Part shown: piece after piece, positions 46,999 through 54,999 of the stretch
Layout: each line of letters starts with the position of its first letter
How positions within the stretch are numbered: the first letter of the stretch is position 1
Assembly (NCBI GenBank): GCA_933228895.1
Contig: OW121848.1
Location: forward strand, 133,938,615-134,002,614
Origin: Platycnemis pennipes
Lineage: Eukaryota > Arthropoda > Insecta > Odonata > Platycnemididae
Reading direction: 5' to 3'
DNA length: 64,000 nt
Notes under the pieces: model-generated
What the model saw: the letters and a program-made list of their open reading frames with translations, nothing else
The model's database searches: none
What the model was told of the DNA's origin: nothing
Program-made: the position numbers and the translations under genes

Positions 46999-47444
46999 TG
47001 TCGTATCCCAGCGTCTTCGCGGGATATTGGCGACAATTAAATAGAAGGACCCGATGAGTCGAGCGGTTGCCTCAAAGGGTTAAGTGCGGATACGCGAGAA
47101 TCAGACGGGAAAGGTAATGGAATATACCAATGAAAGGATCGGCTCCCAAACAATAACAAGAGTTTTAATAGAACGGAACACAAACGGTACAACGTGCGCC
47201 CGGCGCACATACAAGGAGAGAGAGCGGGCCCAGCCCAACGTCTCGCTTGCTTCCGAGTCCCAGACTGACGATAATCTGTCCTTTAGGTCCTTCCGTTGAT
47301 AAGCAGGAGCGTCTCCCTTAGTCATCGGACATACTCATCTGCATACCTCGGTGCGCCCCCCCTCACACTTCACTTAGTCACTGATATTGATAAGTGCATC
47401 ATGTGGAAGGAGGCATCCCTTACTCATCGATGCCTCATACAACA
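46999..47444 (-). repeat. 3' LTR of the gypsy-type element (446 bp)
   Basis: Begins TGTCGTATCCCAGCG and ends CCTCATACAACA on the plus strand, giving TGT...ACA ends. Near-identical to 53,690-54,135 (two transitions). Open frames of about 70 codons occur identically in both LTRs and are not genes. Confidence 0.97.
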
Positions 47445-47458
47445 CTTTCCCCCTTCAC
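47445..47458 (-). promoter_or_regulatory. Polypurine tract, plus-strand primer
   Basis: On the minus strand GTGAAGGGGGAAAG abuts the TGT end of the 3' LTR. A G-rich purine run at this place is the RNase-H-resistant primer for second-strand synthesis. Confidence 0.85.
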
Positions 47459-47680
47459 CAGAGAGAAACACATGGAATTGCTGTTTCTCTCGTCAATTGG
47501 GCACTGGCACTAGCTTCTCTCGGTAGGACACTTTTGTTTTCAGAATCACAAAAAAAACACAATATACAATTAAAGTTCACACATGATACACCTTACTTTT
47601 ACATACTCGGAAATGGCGTATCTATAATTACCAATATACTCTTATATACAATATTTCTACAACTATTAATAACATACTTT
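47459..47680. other. Non-coding segment between env stop and polypurine tract
   Basis: About 220 bases without a frame of note; it lies inside the element downstream of env. Confidence 0.6.
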
Positions 47681-49075
47681 TCATCTTCTACCAGACTTAT
47701 TTGATACACTTGCAAAATGGTTGGGTCGGGAATCAGTCTCGGAGTGCTCTATTGGTGATAGTTCCATGGCGTCAGCATTAAGAACAGCTTCAGCCGTATT
47801 ATTAGAGGTTGGCAATTGTTCATTAGACAAATGAAATTTGCTAACAATTTTTGGTTTGAAAATGAGACATACATCTCTGCAATCATTTCCGTTCCCGTTT
47901 GCCCTATGTTTGCAACCTTTTCCACAACAACATTTTCTTACACAATATAATACAATGAGAAAAACAATTAAACAAATACAAATATATGCCAGCACAGAGA
48001 GATGAGAGTGAGTACGTAAATGAGTGCTCTCTTGCCGTGTCTGTTGAATTAGCTTTTCTATATCATCAACCTTCATACTTGCAATTTTTAAATCCTCCAC
48101 ATGTCTGGCTAATCCCCTTAAAGGCAATTGTTCTTGCAATTTCGCCCAGGTAGTTCCCTGCTCCTCCATACAACAATCAAAATTCAAGGTTAGAGGAGGG
48201 ATGAAATCCCGGTTAGTGTAATTAGTCAGTACTAACATTTCTCCCTGAAGGATTGTCCCTAAACCGTACCCTTTGCAAAAACCCAAAAAGGTCAGTTTCC
48301 CCGTCCCATGTATTGCAATGTCATAGGGATCCTTTTCATTACAAAGAACAGTTACACTTTCAGGATGGGGTGCAACAAATATCCATTCATTCGAACCAGA
48401 AGGTATCCACAATGTTTGATTCAGTTCTGTAACTTTCCTTTCGCAAAGTGAAGGGATTTCATTAATGGGCTGCAGCATAGCAGCTTCGCAATCCACATGG
48501 ATCTGTAATAGCTGTAATGGGTATAATTGTTTACAAATTCTCCAATTTGGAGTTAGCTCCTTACAATTTTGAAATTCATCTTGGGATAACTTAACATAAT
48601 ACCTTTTCATTTTATCAACTAACAAATATGGCTGGCTAGGCTGAATAAAAATGAACTTATTGGCAGTGCCTTTCATAATGGTCGGCAAAGGTAAAACATG
48701 GTACACATTAAATGTAATATCATTAGTTAGTGGAAGATATAATACATAACCCAACAAATTTTTAGATAAAAACACATCTAATCTTAACAATTTTAAAATT
48801 GCATTGGTGTGAACCACACTTGGGGGAAAAGGAAGGGATAGGCCCTTAGGTAGATTAGGCTGCTCCTTCCTGAATACATTAATCACCTCCTCAGGACTAA
48901 TTATCTGAGGTTGCCACACTCCCTTAGGCGCATTTACAACAGCGTCCAAGATGATCTCGTAGCTATGAATCACACCATCTAATGCATGAATTAATGTCGT
49001 CAAGTGTTCATTAGTGGTTAACACCAGTGAAACGTAGGCACTTTGGTTCTTCACTTCCCCAGTGAACTCGTGCAA
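47681..49075 (-). CDS. env: Envelope frame, baculovirus-F/errantivirus Env type, N-terminally incomplete
   Basis: 464 codons; the frame opens directly behind the pol stop (49,099) and its first codon here is TTG, not ATG. Env of this family is a membrane fusion glycoprotein. Seen: an ectodomain beginning with EFTGEVKN and the region LTTLIHALDGVIHSYE - PQIISPEEV, which parallels the post-fusion-peptide part of Baculo_F proteins; a spread of cysteines (about 171, 181, 196, 211, 245, 267, 301, 302); a single hydrophobic anchor at about 358-380; then a Cys-rich RKCCCGKGC stretch and an 80-residue cytoplasmic tail. Missing: signal peptide, N-terminal F2-like part, RxxR cleavage site and fusion peptide. 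The frame has no internal stop. Expression would need splicing (acceptor candidate at 49,090) or another start. Family assignment rests on pattern, not a search. Confidence 0.8.
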   Translation of the reverse strand: MHEFTGEVKNQSAYVSLVLTTNEHLTTLIHALDGVIHSYEIILDAVVNAPKGVWQPQIISPEEVINVFRKEQPNLPKGLSLPFPPSVVHTNAILKLLRLDVFLSKNLLGYVLYLPLTNDITFNVYHVLPLPTIMKGTANKFIFIQPSQPYLLVDKMKRYYVKLSQDEFQNCKELTPNWRICKQLYPLQLLQIHVDCEAAMLQPINEIPSLCERKVTELNQTLWIPSGSNEWIFVAPHPESVTVLCNEKDPYDIAIHGTGKLTFLGFCKGYGLGTILQGEMLVLTNYTNRDFIPPLTLNFDCCMEEQGTTWAKLQEQLPLRGLARHVEDLKIASMKVDDIEKLIQQTRQESTHLRTHSHLSVLAYICICLIVFLIVLYCVRKCCCGKGCKHRANGNGNDCRDVCLIFKPKIVSKFHLSNEQLPTSNNTAEAVLNADAMELSPIEHSETDSRPNHFASVSNKSGRR

Positions 49076-49087
49076 TGTCTCTCTTCT

Positions 49088-49102
49088 GCCTGTATGGAGT
49101 CA
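49088..49102 (-). promoter_or_regulatory. Candidate splice acceptor for env mRNA, overlapping the pol stop
   Basis: On the minus strand a T-rich run is followed by TGACTCCATACAG and then GCAGAAG; the AG at 49,091-49,090 would be the 3' splice site. The pol stop codon TGA (49,102-49,100) lies inside this site. Gypsy-type envelope mRNAs are made by splicing to an acceptor near the end of pol. The exon would enter the env frame at the second codon position. Confidence 0.45.
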
Positions 49103-50887
49103 AAAGAATAATTTGAGACGATTGGAGTGGACTTTTACTTCCCCCTTTCGCTTCCCCTTTTTAATAGTAATATTTACGCCGTCCCTTCTGATGACTTCAT
49201 AGGGACCGGTCCATTGGGAAGACAATTTTTTCGACCTCCCTCGTCGTACTCCTTCATCGTAAAGCAGCACCTTGTCTCCCACCTCAAATAGCTGCAGGTT
49301 CGCCGTCTTATCATAGTCTTCCTTACTTCTTTCCTTAGCCCTTCGGAGTATCTCCCTAGCTTTGGAATGGGTTTCCTGCATTCTCTGTTTCAATTCCCTC
49401 ACGTAATCATCGCACGAGTAGCTGACTTCTGAGGATCCCCTTTGCAGTGACATAGGGAGATTTGCCTTTCTTCCGAACATCATCTCAAAAGGCGTGAAAC
49501 CCGTCGACGAGTGGGGAGTTGTGTTAAACACAAAAATGGCATACGGTATCCAAGTGTCCCAATTATCTTGTTCGGCGGAAATGAAATGCCTCAGATACTC
49601 CGTTAGCGTTCGGTGGCTTCTCTCCAATGCTCCATTTGTTTGCGGTCGGTACGCTGTCGTTTGTAACTTTTTAATGCCTAATAAACGACAGGTGTTTTTG
49701 AAAACTTCACTTGGGAAATTACTCCCTTGATCGGACAGCACGGACCTCGGCACTCCGTGTTTCAATATGACCCCTTCCACAAATGCCTTAGCCACTGTCG
49801 ACGCCTCCTGGTTTGGCAGTGCAACGGCCTCAGTATACTTAGATAAATCGTCCTGAAATGTGAGTAGGTATTTATTTGAATTAGATGTTTCACTCAGGGG
49901 TCCAACAATATCGACATTGCATTTCTCGAACACGGACTCCGGGGTGGTGGTGATGACCATAGGCATTTTGGTTTTCTTTTGGGTGATTTTATTTTTCTGA
50001 CATGACTCACATGATCGGATGTACTCTTCCACGTCACGCTTCATGCCTGGCCAATTCTGATACAATTTTAGCCTCTCATACGTGCGATTCATGCCTTGGT
50101 GCCCCCCTACTGGAGAATCATGAAACTCGTGCAATATCTCTCTCCTTTCTCCTGCGGTCATTTGATTTCCATCCGTTTCCCCCCCGTTGATTTCTTCTGC
50201 GTCTGCGTGGTGAGAATCTACGGCACATATCCTGCTGAGGGCATCAGCGTTAGTGTTCATTGCGCCCTTCTTGTATACTACTTCGTAATCATACTCTTCT
50301 AATTTAATTCGCCATCGCATCAACCGCGAACCAGGGTCCTTGACATTCATTAGCCACGTTAAAGGCTTGTGGTCGCTAACCACCGTGAATTTTCGGCCAT
50401 ACAAATACGGTCGGAAATATCGCGTCCCCCACACAATGGCTAAAAGCTCCTTCTCAGTGGTGGAATAATTTATCTCGGCTTTATTGAGAGCGCGGCTTGC
50501 GTAAGCAATTGGTAAGTCTTTTCCTATCACCCCTTGTGATAGGACTGCTCCCAGGGCCTTATTACTGGCATCCGTTGTAAGGATGAAAGGACGCGTGAAA
50601 TCAGGGTATTGGAGAATAGGTTCCTCCACTAAACTTTTCTTGAGGCTGCGAAAAGCTTCTTCTTGATTTTCTTCCCATGCATAACACACTCCGTTTTTCA
50701 ACAATTCGTGCAAGGGTGCGGCAATACGGGAAAATCTTGGAATAAACCTGCGATAGTAGCCGCACAATCCAAGGAAGCCCTTCAATTCCTTGGTGTTGGT
50801 TGGCCTTGGAAATTCCTCCACCCTCTTAGTTTTCTCAGGATCCGGCTTTACACCTTCGTCTGATATTGTGTGCCCCAGATAGTTCAC
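49100..50887 (-). CDS. pol: Pol continuation: RNase H and integrase (out of frame with RT)
   Basis: 595 codons; the first codon here is GTG and lies within the RT thumb region, so this is not an independent gene. Seen: NYLGHTISDEG and FLGLCGYYRRFI (RT connection, 1-60); RNase H with TDAS (D106), YSTTEKELLAIV (Glu) and SDHKPLTW (D172), about 95-220; integrase zinc site with H256, H263, C293, C296; catalytic D326, D386 and E422, spaced D-x35-E; C-terminal GPY/F-type module WTGPYEVI at 559-566. RNase H removes template RNA, integrase joins the DNA to the host genome. It ends with TGA at 49,100-49,102, 24 bases before the env frame as listed and in the same frame. All catalytic residues seen are intact. 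It lacks its upstream RT because of the one-base frame change at about 50,888-50,915. Confidence 0.93.
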   Translation of the reverse strand: MNYLGHTISDEGVKPDPEKTKRVEEFPRPTNTKELKGFLGLCGYYRRFIPRFSRIAAPLHELLKNGVCYAWEENQEEAFRSLKKSLVEEPILQYPDFTRPFILTTDASNKALGAVLSQGVIGKDLPIAYASRALNKAEINYSTTEKELLAIVWGTRYFRPYLYGRKFTVVSDHKPLTWLMNVKDPGSRLMRWRIKLEEYDYEVVYKKGAMNTNADALSRICAVDSHHADAEEINGGETDGNQMTAGERREILHEFHDSPVGGHQGMNRTYERLKLYQNWPGMKRDVEEYIRSCESCQKNKITQKKTKMPMVITTTPESVFEKCNVDIVGPLSETSNSNKYLLTFQDDLSKYTEAVALPNQEASTVAKAFVEGVILKHGVPRSVLSDQGSNFPSEVFKNTCRLLGIKKLQTTAYRPQTNGALERSHRTLTEYLRHFISAEQDNWDTWIPYAIFVFNTTPHSSTGFTPFEMMFGRKANLPMSLQRGSSEVSYSCDDYVRELKQRMQETHSKAREILRRAKERSKEDYDKTANLQLFEVGDKVLLYDEGVRRGRSKKLSSQWTGPYEVIRRDGVNITIKKGKRKGEVKVHSNRLKLFF

Positions 50888-50915
50888 CTCTCTTCTTAAA
50901 AACTCAATTTATCAG
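50888..50915 (-). other. Frame break in pol between RT palm and thumb
   Basis: The RT frame ends at 50,896 and the homologous continuation is in a frame shifted by one base, overlapping this interval. Both flanks are well conserved, so the event is a single-base indel rather than a larger loss. Confidence 0.85.
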
Positions 50916-53328
50916 GCTGCAACTTGAGTTGATACTCTCGTAATCTCTTGAATACCTCCTTCAGTTTTTCATTGTGTGACCTGAAGTCATTTCCAAACAC
51001 AACGATATCATCCAGGTAGACAAAACAGCGCAACCCTTGCAGGCCAGACAGAACGGTACTGATAAGACGACTGAAAGTCGCTGGAGCTCCTTTGAGTCCA
51101 AAAGGCATTTTTAGGAATTCAAAATGGCCGCCGTCAGCCGTACTGAAAGCCGTCTTACAACGATCCTTTTCCGCCATTGGTACTTGGTGGTAACCGCTGG
51201 CCAGATCTAAGGTGCTAAAATATTTCGCCTTACCAAGTTGATCTAGAATTTCCGTAATATTTGGTAACGGAAACGCGTCGCCCACGGTGACATCATTTAG
51301 CTTGCGGTAATCCACCACAAGTCTCCATTTTCGGCGCCCCGACGCATCACTTTTCTTCGGGACGACTAGAATCGGTGAGTTCCAAGCACTCCTACTAGGC
51401 TCTATTATGTTATTCCTCAACATCTCTTGAATCTGTGTCCTTACCTCTTCTTTGTGAGCCTCGGGGATTCGGTATGGGCGTGTGTTGATGGCGTTACTGT
51501 TGTCTCTTGTAGGGGTGGGGATTTCGTGTGAAACGGCGGGTGTACTCGTCAGTTTATCCCCCGGTAGAAAGAACACATCATCATAAGATTCACAAATCTC
51601 GAGGAACTCTTCCATTTCTGCCTTACTTAGTGGGCCTGTACGTATCTGCTCCTTGAGCAATTCCCTGCGTGTGGTCATTCCTTCCTCCCTATGTGACACC
51701 TTAGCCGGCATTTCAGTCTCTATCTCCTCTAACTGTTTTGAGGATACCTCACATTCTACTTCTTTCTCGGTGGTGTTGATTATGCTGGCTATGCATTCCC
51801 CAGAGACTCCAATGGTCAAAACTTCCGCCAAGTACACCCCCTCTTGCAATTTCTCCTTCCCAAGAATTCCTTCCCCGAAGGATGAAGTTGGAATCTTCAC
51901 CACACACTCAGATCGGGCGGGAATCGTCACCTTCCTACTCATTTCAACTTTTACTCCTTGTCGCTGATCCATTTCTATCATGAGTCCCCTCATGTGCACT
52001 CTTCTTTGCTTCACATACACCACGGCGCCCAACTCCTTGAGCATATCCCTTCCCATGATTCCATCATAGTTTAGCGATAGCCGCGAGTCACTTACTATCT
52101 GAAAATCCAAGGTGGCTTCCTTCCCCTGGGACGCTACCTTTAATTCCACTCTTCCTTCGGTGTATATGAGGCCATCTGTTATTCCCCTCAAAGCTATTTT
52201 CTCCTCTGGGAAATAATTAGTGCCTTTCCTTAAAATATCTCCCTTTATTAAACTTATATCAGCCCCCGTGTCCAACAGTAAGCACACCTCACCCTTTTCA
52301 CTTTCAGTGCATTGGAAAGTGATTGAATCTCCATCGTCATTCCCACTGAATTTGTCCTTATTTACCTGCCTGATGGCGGGTGGCTTGCAACCCCTTTTGT
52401 CGCTTCTTTCGTCGTTATTTCCTCTCGCTAATTGTGTCGAACGAGGGGACCACTCCCCCAACTTACTATGGCAATCCCTAGCGAAATGTCCAATTTTTCC
52501 ACATCGGAAGCATTTGCTCCCTCCGGCAGACTTGTTCAACCTTTTGTCTTCAGAGTAATTTGGGTGTCGCGCTTGGGTTCTATTCTCCACTTTTCCACGG
52601 TCAGTTATTCCTTCCATAAGTTTTATTTCCCTAGTGTGAATGGACTTAGGACCCTTGAGGAAACAATTCAATGCTATGTGGCCCGATTTCCCACAGTTTT
52701 CACACGTGAGGGGATTTCTGAGCAATCCCCTCTCCTTGAGTGACAAAATAGCACTCTCCTCTTCCAGCGCTATTTCAACGGCTGTAGGCAGCATTATTGA
52801 CTCTCCTTTGCTTCTCACAATTGTCTGTATTCGCTCGTTTGCCAAACCTTGGATGAAACATGCCTTGGCCAAATGGTCAACCAAATTCACAGCCCCCCTA
52901 ATTTCCTCACGCGTTGACACCCTCATAGCGGCCTCACGGAGGTCGGATTGCATGGAATCCATTCGGCTCCCCCAACTAGCAACACTCTCCTTAGGGCCCT
53001 GCTTCGAGCTGAACATCGTACAAGCGTAAAAATCCAAGGTGCGCCTCGTGGTGTAATTCTCCTCCAATATTGCCCTAACTAATGGCCACGAGTTTGAGTT
53101 ATCCCTTGCTGAAATCTTGGAGCGCGCTTCGCCCGTAATCCTTGCCTTCACGAACTTCAGCAGCCTATCGTGTACAGCAGGGTCAACGAGGTCAAAAACT
53201 ACGTCGACATTCTCTATAAATTCCCGAAGCTTACTTTTATTTCCACTAAAAGGTTCACTTATTATTTTCATAGCTTCGGCAATGCCGCAGTAATTGCCGT
53301 GGCTACTTAATTCTTCGTTGTCTGACAT
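50896..53328 (-). CDS. gag-pol: Gag - protease - reverse transcriptase polyprotein, cut short by a frame change
   Basis: Start at the first ATG of the frame (53,328); the frame is open 14 codons further upstream but from a TTG. 810 residues. Seen, numbered from that ATG: capsid-like region about 20-200; two CCHC zinc knuckles, C209-C212-H217-C222 and C273-C276-H281-C286; aspartic protease LLLDTGAD with D353; RT core with VPKKSD, VDYRKLND, LDLASGYHQ (D708), MPFGLKGAP and the catalytic FVYLDDIV (YLDD 771-774). The frame ends in a stop a few residues after LKLQPDK, where related RTs run on; the missing continuation is the next frame. Gag and Pol share one frame here, without the usual Gag/Pol frameshift of classical errantiviruses. 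The break is a one-base change; a sequencing error cannot be excluded. Confidence 0.93.
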   Translation of the reverse strand: MSDNEELSSHGNYCGIAEAMKIISEPFSGNKSKLREFIENVDVVFDLVDPAVHDRLLKFVKARITGEARSKISARDNSNSWPLVRAILEENYTTRRTLDFYACTMFSSKQGPKESVASWGSRMDSMQSDLREAAMRVSTREEIRGAVNLVDHLAKACFIQGLANERIQTIVRSKGESIMLPTAVEIALEEESAILSLKERGLLRNPLTCENCGKSGHIALNCFLKGPKSIHTREIKLMEGITDRGKVENRTQARHPNYSEDKRLNKSAGGSKCFRCGKIGHFARDCHSKLGEWSPRSTQLARGNNDERSDKRGCKPPAIRQVNKDKFSGNDDGDSITFQCTESEKGEVCLLLDTGADISLIKGDILRKGTNYFPEEKIALRGITDGLIYTEGRVELKVASQGKEATLDFQIVSDSRLSLNYDGIMGRDMLKELGAVVYVKQRRVHMRGLMIEMDQRQGVKVEMSRKVTIPARSECVVKIPTSSFGEGILGKEKLQEGVYLAEVLTIGVSGECIASIINTTEKEVECEVSSKQLEEIETEMPAKVSHREEGMTTRRELLKEQIRTGPLSKAEMEEFLEICESYDDVFFLPGDKLTSTPAVSHEIPTPTRDNSNAINTRPYRIPEAHKEEVRTQIQEMLRNNIIEPSRSAWNSPILVVPKKSDASGRRKWRLVVDYRKLNDVTVGDAFPLPNITEILDQLGKAKYFSTLDLASGYHQVPMAEKDRCKTAFSTADGGHFEFLKMPFGLKGAPATFSRLISTVLSGLQGLRCFVYLDDIVVFGNDFRSHNEKLKEVFKRLREYQLKLQPDKLSF

Positions 53329-53336
53329 TCTTACGA
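53329..53336 (-). promoter_or_regulatory. Candidate splice donor directly upstream of gag ATG
   Basis: The minus strand reads CTC then GTAAGA immediately before the gag ATG. GTAAGA is a strong 5' splice-site match. Paired with the acceptor at 49,090 it would remove gag and pol and give an env message. No ATG is seen in the leader upstream, so the start codon of such a message is unclear. Confidence 0.4.
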
Positions 53337-53442
53337 GGTTGTCACCCAGAACTGCCCAAAATAGAATCAATGGGAGAGGTAAGGAAAAGGAAACAAGTGT
53401 GGTTCACTTACAAAGTCAGCAAATCTGAAATTCCCTCTCGTC

Positions 53443-53602
53443 GGCTGCACTCTGCTGGTGGGTTTCCCTCGGCGTTTCCTCGGTTCTTGGCTGCACTCTG
53501 CTGGTGGTTTTCCCTCGGCGTTTCCTCAGCTTTTCCTCCTTTCTAGGCTGCACTCTGCTGATGGTTTTCCCTCGGCGTTTCCTCAGCTTTTCCTCCTTTC
53601 TC
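53443..53602 (-). repeat. Three tandem repeats in the element's 5' leader
   Basis: Units start with GGCTGCACTCTGCTG at 53,443, 53,489 and 53,546 (plus-strand reading). Lengths are 46, 57 and about 57 bases; the first lacks the CAGCTTTTCCTCCTTTC part. All contain CCCTCGGCGTTTCCTC. The frame that crosses them (72 codons, Arg/Lys-rich) is a by-product of the repetition. Leader repeats that vary in number are common in gypsy-type elements, but a function is not evident. Confidence 0.9.
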
Positions 53603-53663
53603 CGGGACGGACAATTACGATATATCCCACCCAATCAAACCGAAATGATTCGCGACTCAGTAC

Positions 53664-53681
53664 CCCACACACCTGACACCA
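53664..53681 (-). promoter_or_regulatory. Primer binding site, tRNA-Leu type
   Basis: On the minus strand TGGTGTCAGG, complementary to a tRNA 3' end CCTGACACCA typical of tRNA-Leu, begins 8 bases inside the 5' LTR boundary. The match weakens after ten bases (TGTGTGGG). The tRNA would prime first-strand synthesis. Confidence 0.7.
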
Positions 53682-53689
53682 GAAATTTA

Positions 53690-54135
53690 TGTCGTATCCC
53701 AGCGTCTTCGCGGGATATTGGCGACAATTAAATAGAAGGACCCGATGAGTCGAGCGGTTGCCTCAAAGGGTTAAGTGCGGATACGCGAGAATCAGACGGG
53801 AAAGGTAATGGAATATACCAATGAAAGGATCGGCTCCCAAACAATAACAAGAGTTTTAATAGAACGGAACACAAACGGTACAACGTGCGCCCGGCGCACA
53901 TACAAGGAGAGAGAGCGGGCCCAGCCCAACGTCTCGCTCGCTTCCGAGTCCCAGACTGACGATAATCTGTCCTTTAGGTCCTTCCGTTGATAAGCAGGAG
54001 CGTCTCCCTTAGTCATCGGACATACTCATCTGCATACCTCGGTGCGCCCCCCCTCACACTTCACTTAGTCACTGATATTGATAAGTGCGTCATGTGGAAG
54101 GAGGCATCCCTTACTCATCGATGCCTCATACAACA
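53690..54135 (-). repeat. 5' LTR of the gypsy-type element (446 bp)
   Basis: Partner of 46,999-47,444 with two differences in 446 bases. For a minus-strand element this copy holds the promoter for the genomic transcript. I did not find an unmistakable TATA box. Confidence 0.97.
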
Positions 54136-54139
54136 AAGG
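54136..54139. repeat. Target-site duplication, right (AAGG)
   Basis: Partner of 46,995-46,998. Confidence 0.8.
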
Positions 54140-54289
54140 GGGTGTAAACCAAATGTGACAACGGACAAGGGGGGGTGGAGTAAGGAGGGTGAACTGGTGC
54201 TAGGGGTGGGTGTTGGGAAAAACCACACATAAAACTGGGAAACCCTGGCCGTCGAAGAGTACTAAGGCGTCTCATACACCTAAGGTTCA

Positions 54290-54545
54290 AGAGAGGTGAC
54301 AAGAAGAAGGGACAACTTAATCGGTCATTTCTTGAGACACGATGGCCTGATAAAGACAATTGTCGACGGGAAAGTGAATGGGAAGATTGGAAAAGGTAGG
54401 CCTCGTATCAGATATATGAAACAGGTAGTGAGGTATGTAAAAGAGAAGAATTACGTCACAATGAAACGGTTGGCCGATAAAAAAATTGAGTGGAAAGCTG
54501 CGTCAAACCAATCTTGGATATGTTGTCCAATGATGATGATGAGTC
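54290..54545 (+). mobile_element. RTE-like LINE 3' end with GAT tail
   Basis: An open plus-strand frame encodes [60 protein letters not shown] and [12 protein letters not shown]. It ends in GATGATGATGAG. The block order is the same as at 34.7 kb, but here without a premature stop in this part. The copy starts abruptly near 54,290, 150 bases beyond the LTR element, and the rest of the LINE is missing. Confidence 0.85.
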
Positions 54546-54995
54546 CATATACCTTTTCAATTACCTCTTACTATAGTGGTCATGGCATAGAGGCTTAGAC
54601 AATTTTCTATTTTTAACCTGGTTTTATCAATTGGCATCATAACTAAGTAATCAACTCATAAATAATGAAATGGACTCATTTTTACTTTCAAATGTGCAAA
54701 AACTATTTTTGACAGTTCTATCGTATTATTTTTTCAGTACACATAGTTCTAACAACGGTTAGCGGTTTTATTAAAAATATCTTGACGGCGGCATATATTA
54801 AAAATGATATCTTTTTGACGTATCTCCATCGATAGGCCTTGATTTTAGTGTTTTTGAAATTGAATTTGTCGTGAAAATATTTCGCGAACAAAATTAAATA
54901 AAACAATTAGTCATGAGGTATTTATCCAATAAAAGTGCATTTGGAATCTCTGAATGTTTTGCTTGCTTGTATCTCTGAGCCCTTGTGGAAGTGTT
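54546..54995. other. Non-genic AT-rich stretch
   Basis: No frame above 62 codons and no repeat family recognised. Confidence 0.4.
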
Positions 54996-54999
54996 GACG

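Larger units (their letters stand above)
46999..54135 (-). mobile_element. Gypsy-type LTR retrotransposon with envelope frame, 7,137 bp
   Basis: Order on the minus strand: 5' LTR (54,135-53,690), tRNA-Leu-type primer site, leader with tandem repeats, Gag-protease-RT, RNase H-integrase, Env, polypurine tract, 3' LTR (47,444-46,999). RNase H before integrase places it in Ty3/gypsy. The LTRs differ at 2 of 446 positions (T/C at 47,248/53,939 and A/G at 47,398/54,089), so insertion is recent. Four-base duplications AAGG flank it (46,995-46,998 and 54,136-54,139). Defects: one frame change inside pol and an envelope frame lacking its N-terminal part. Two CCHC knuckles and a single Gag-Pol frame differ from classical Drosophila errantiviruses. 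Confidence 0.96.

Noticed and set aside
47084..47325. Open frames of 71-74 codons inside the left LTR (repeated at 53,775-54,016)
   Set aside because: Present identically in both LTRs because the LTRs are copies; no domain and no start context.
52220..53029. Plus-strand frames of 103-129 codons opposite gag-pol
   Set aside because: Shadows of the minus-strand polyprotein.
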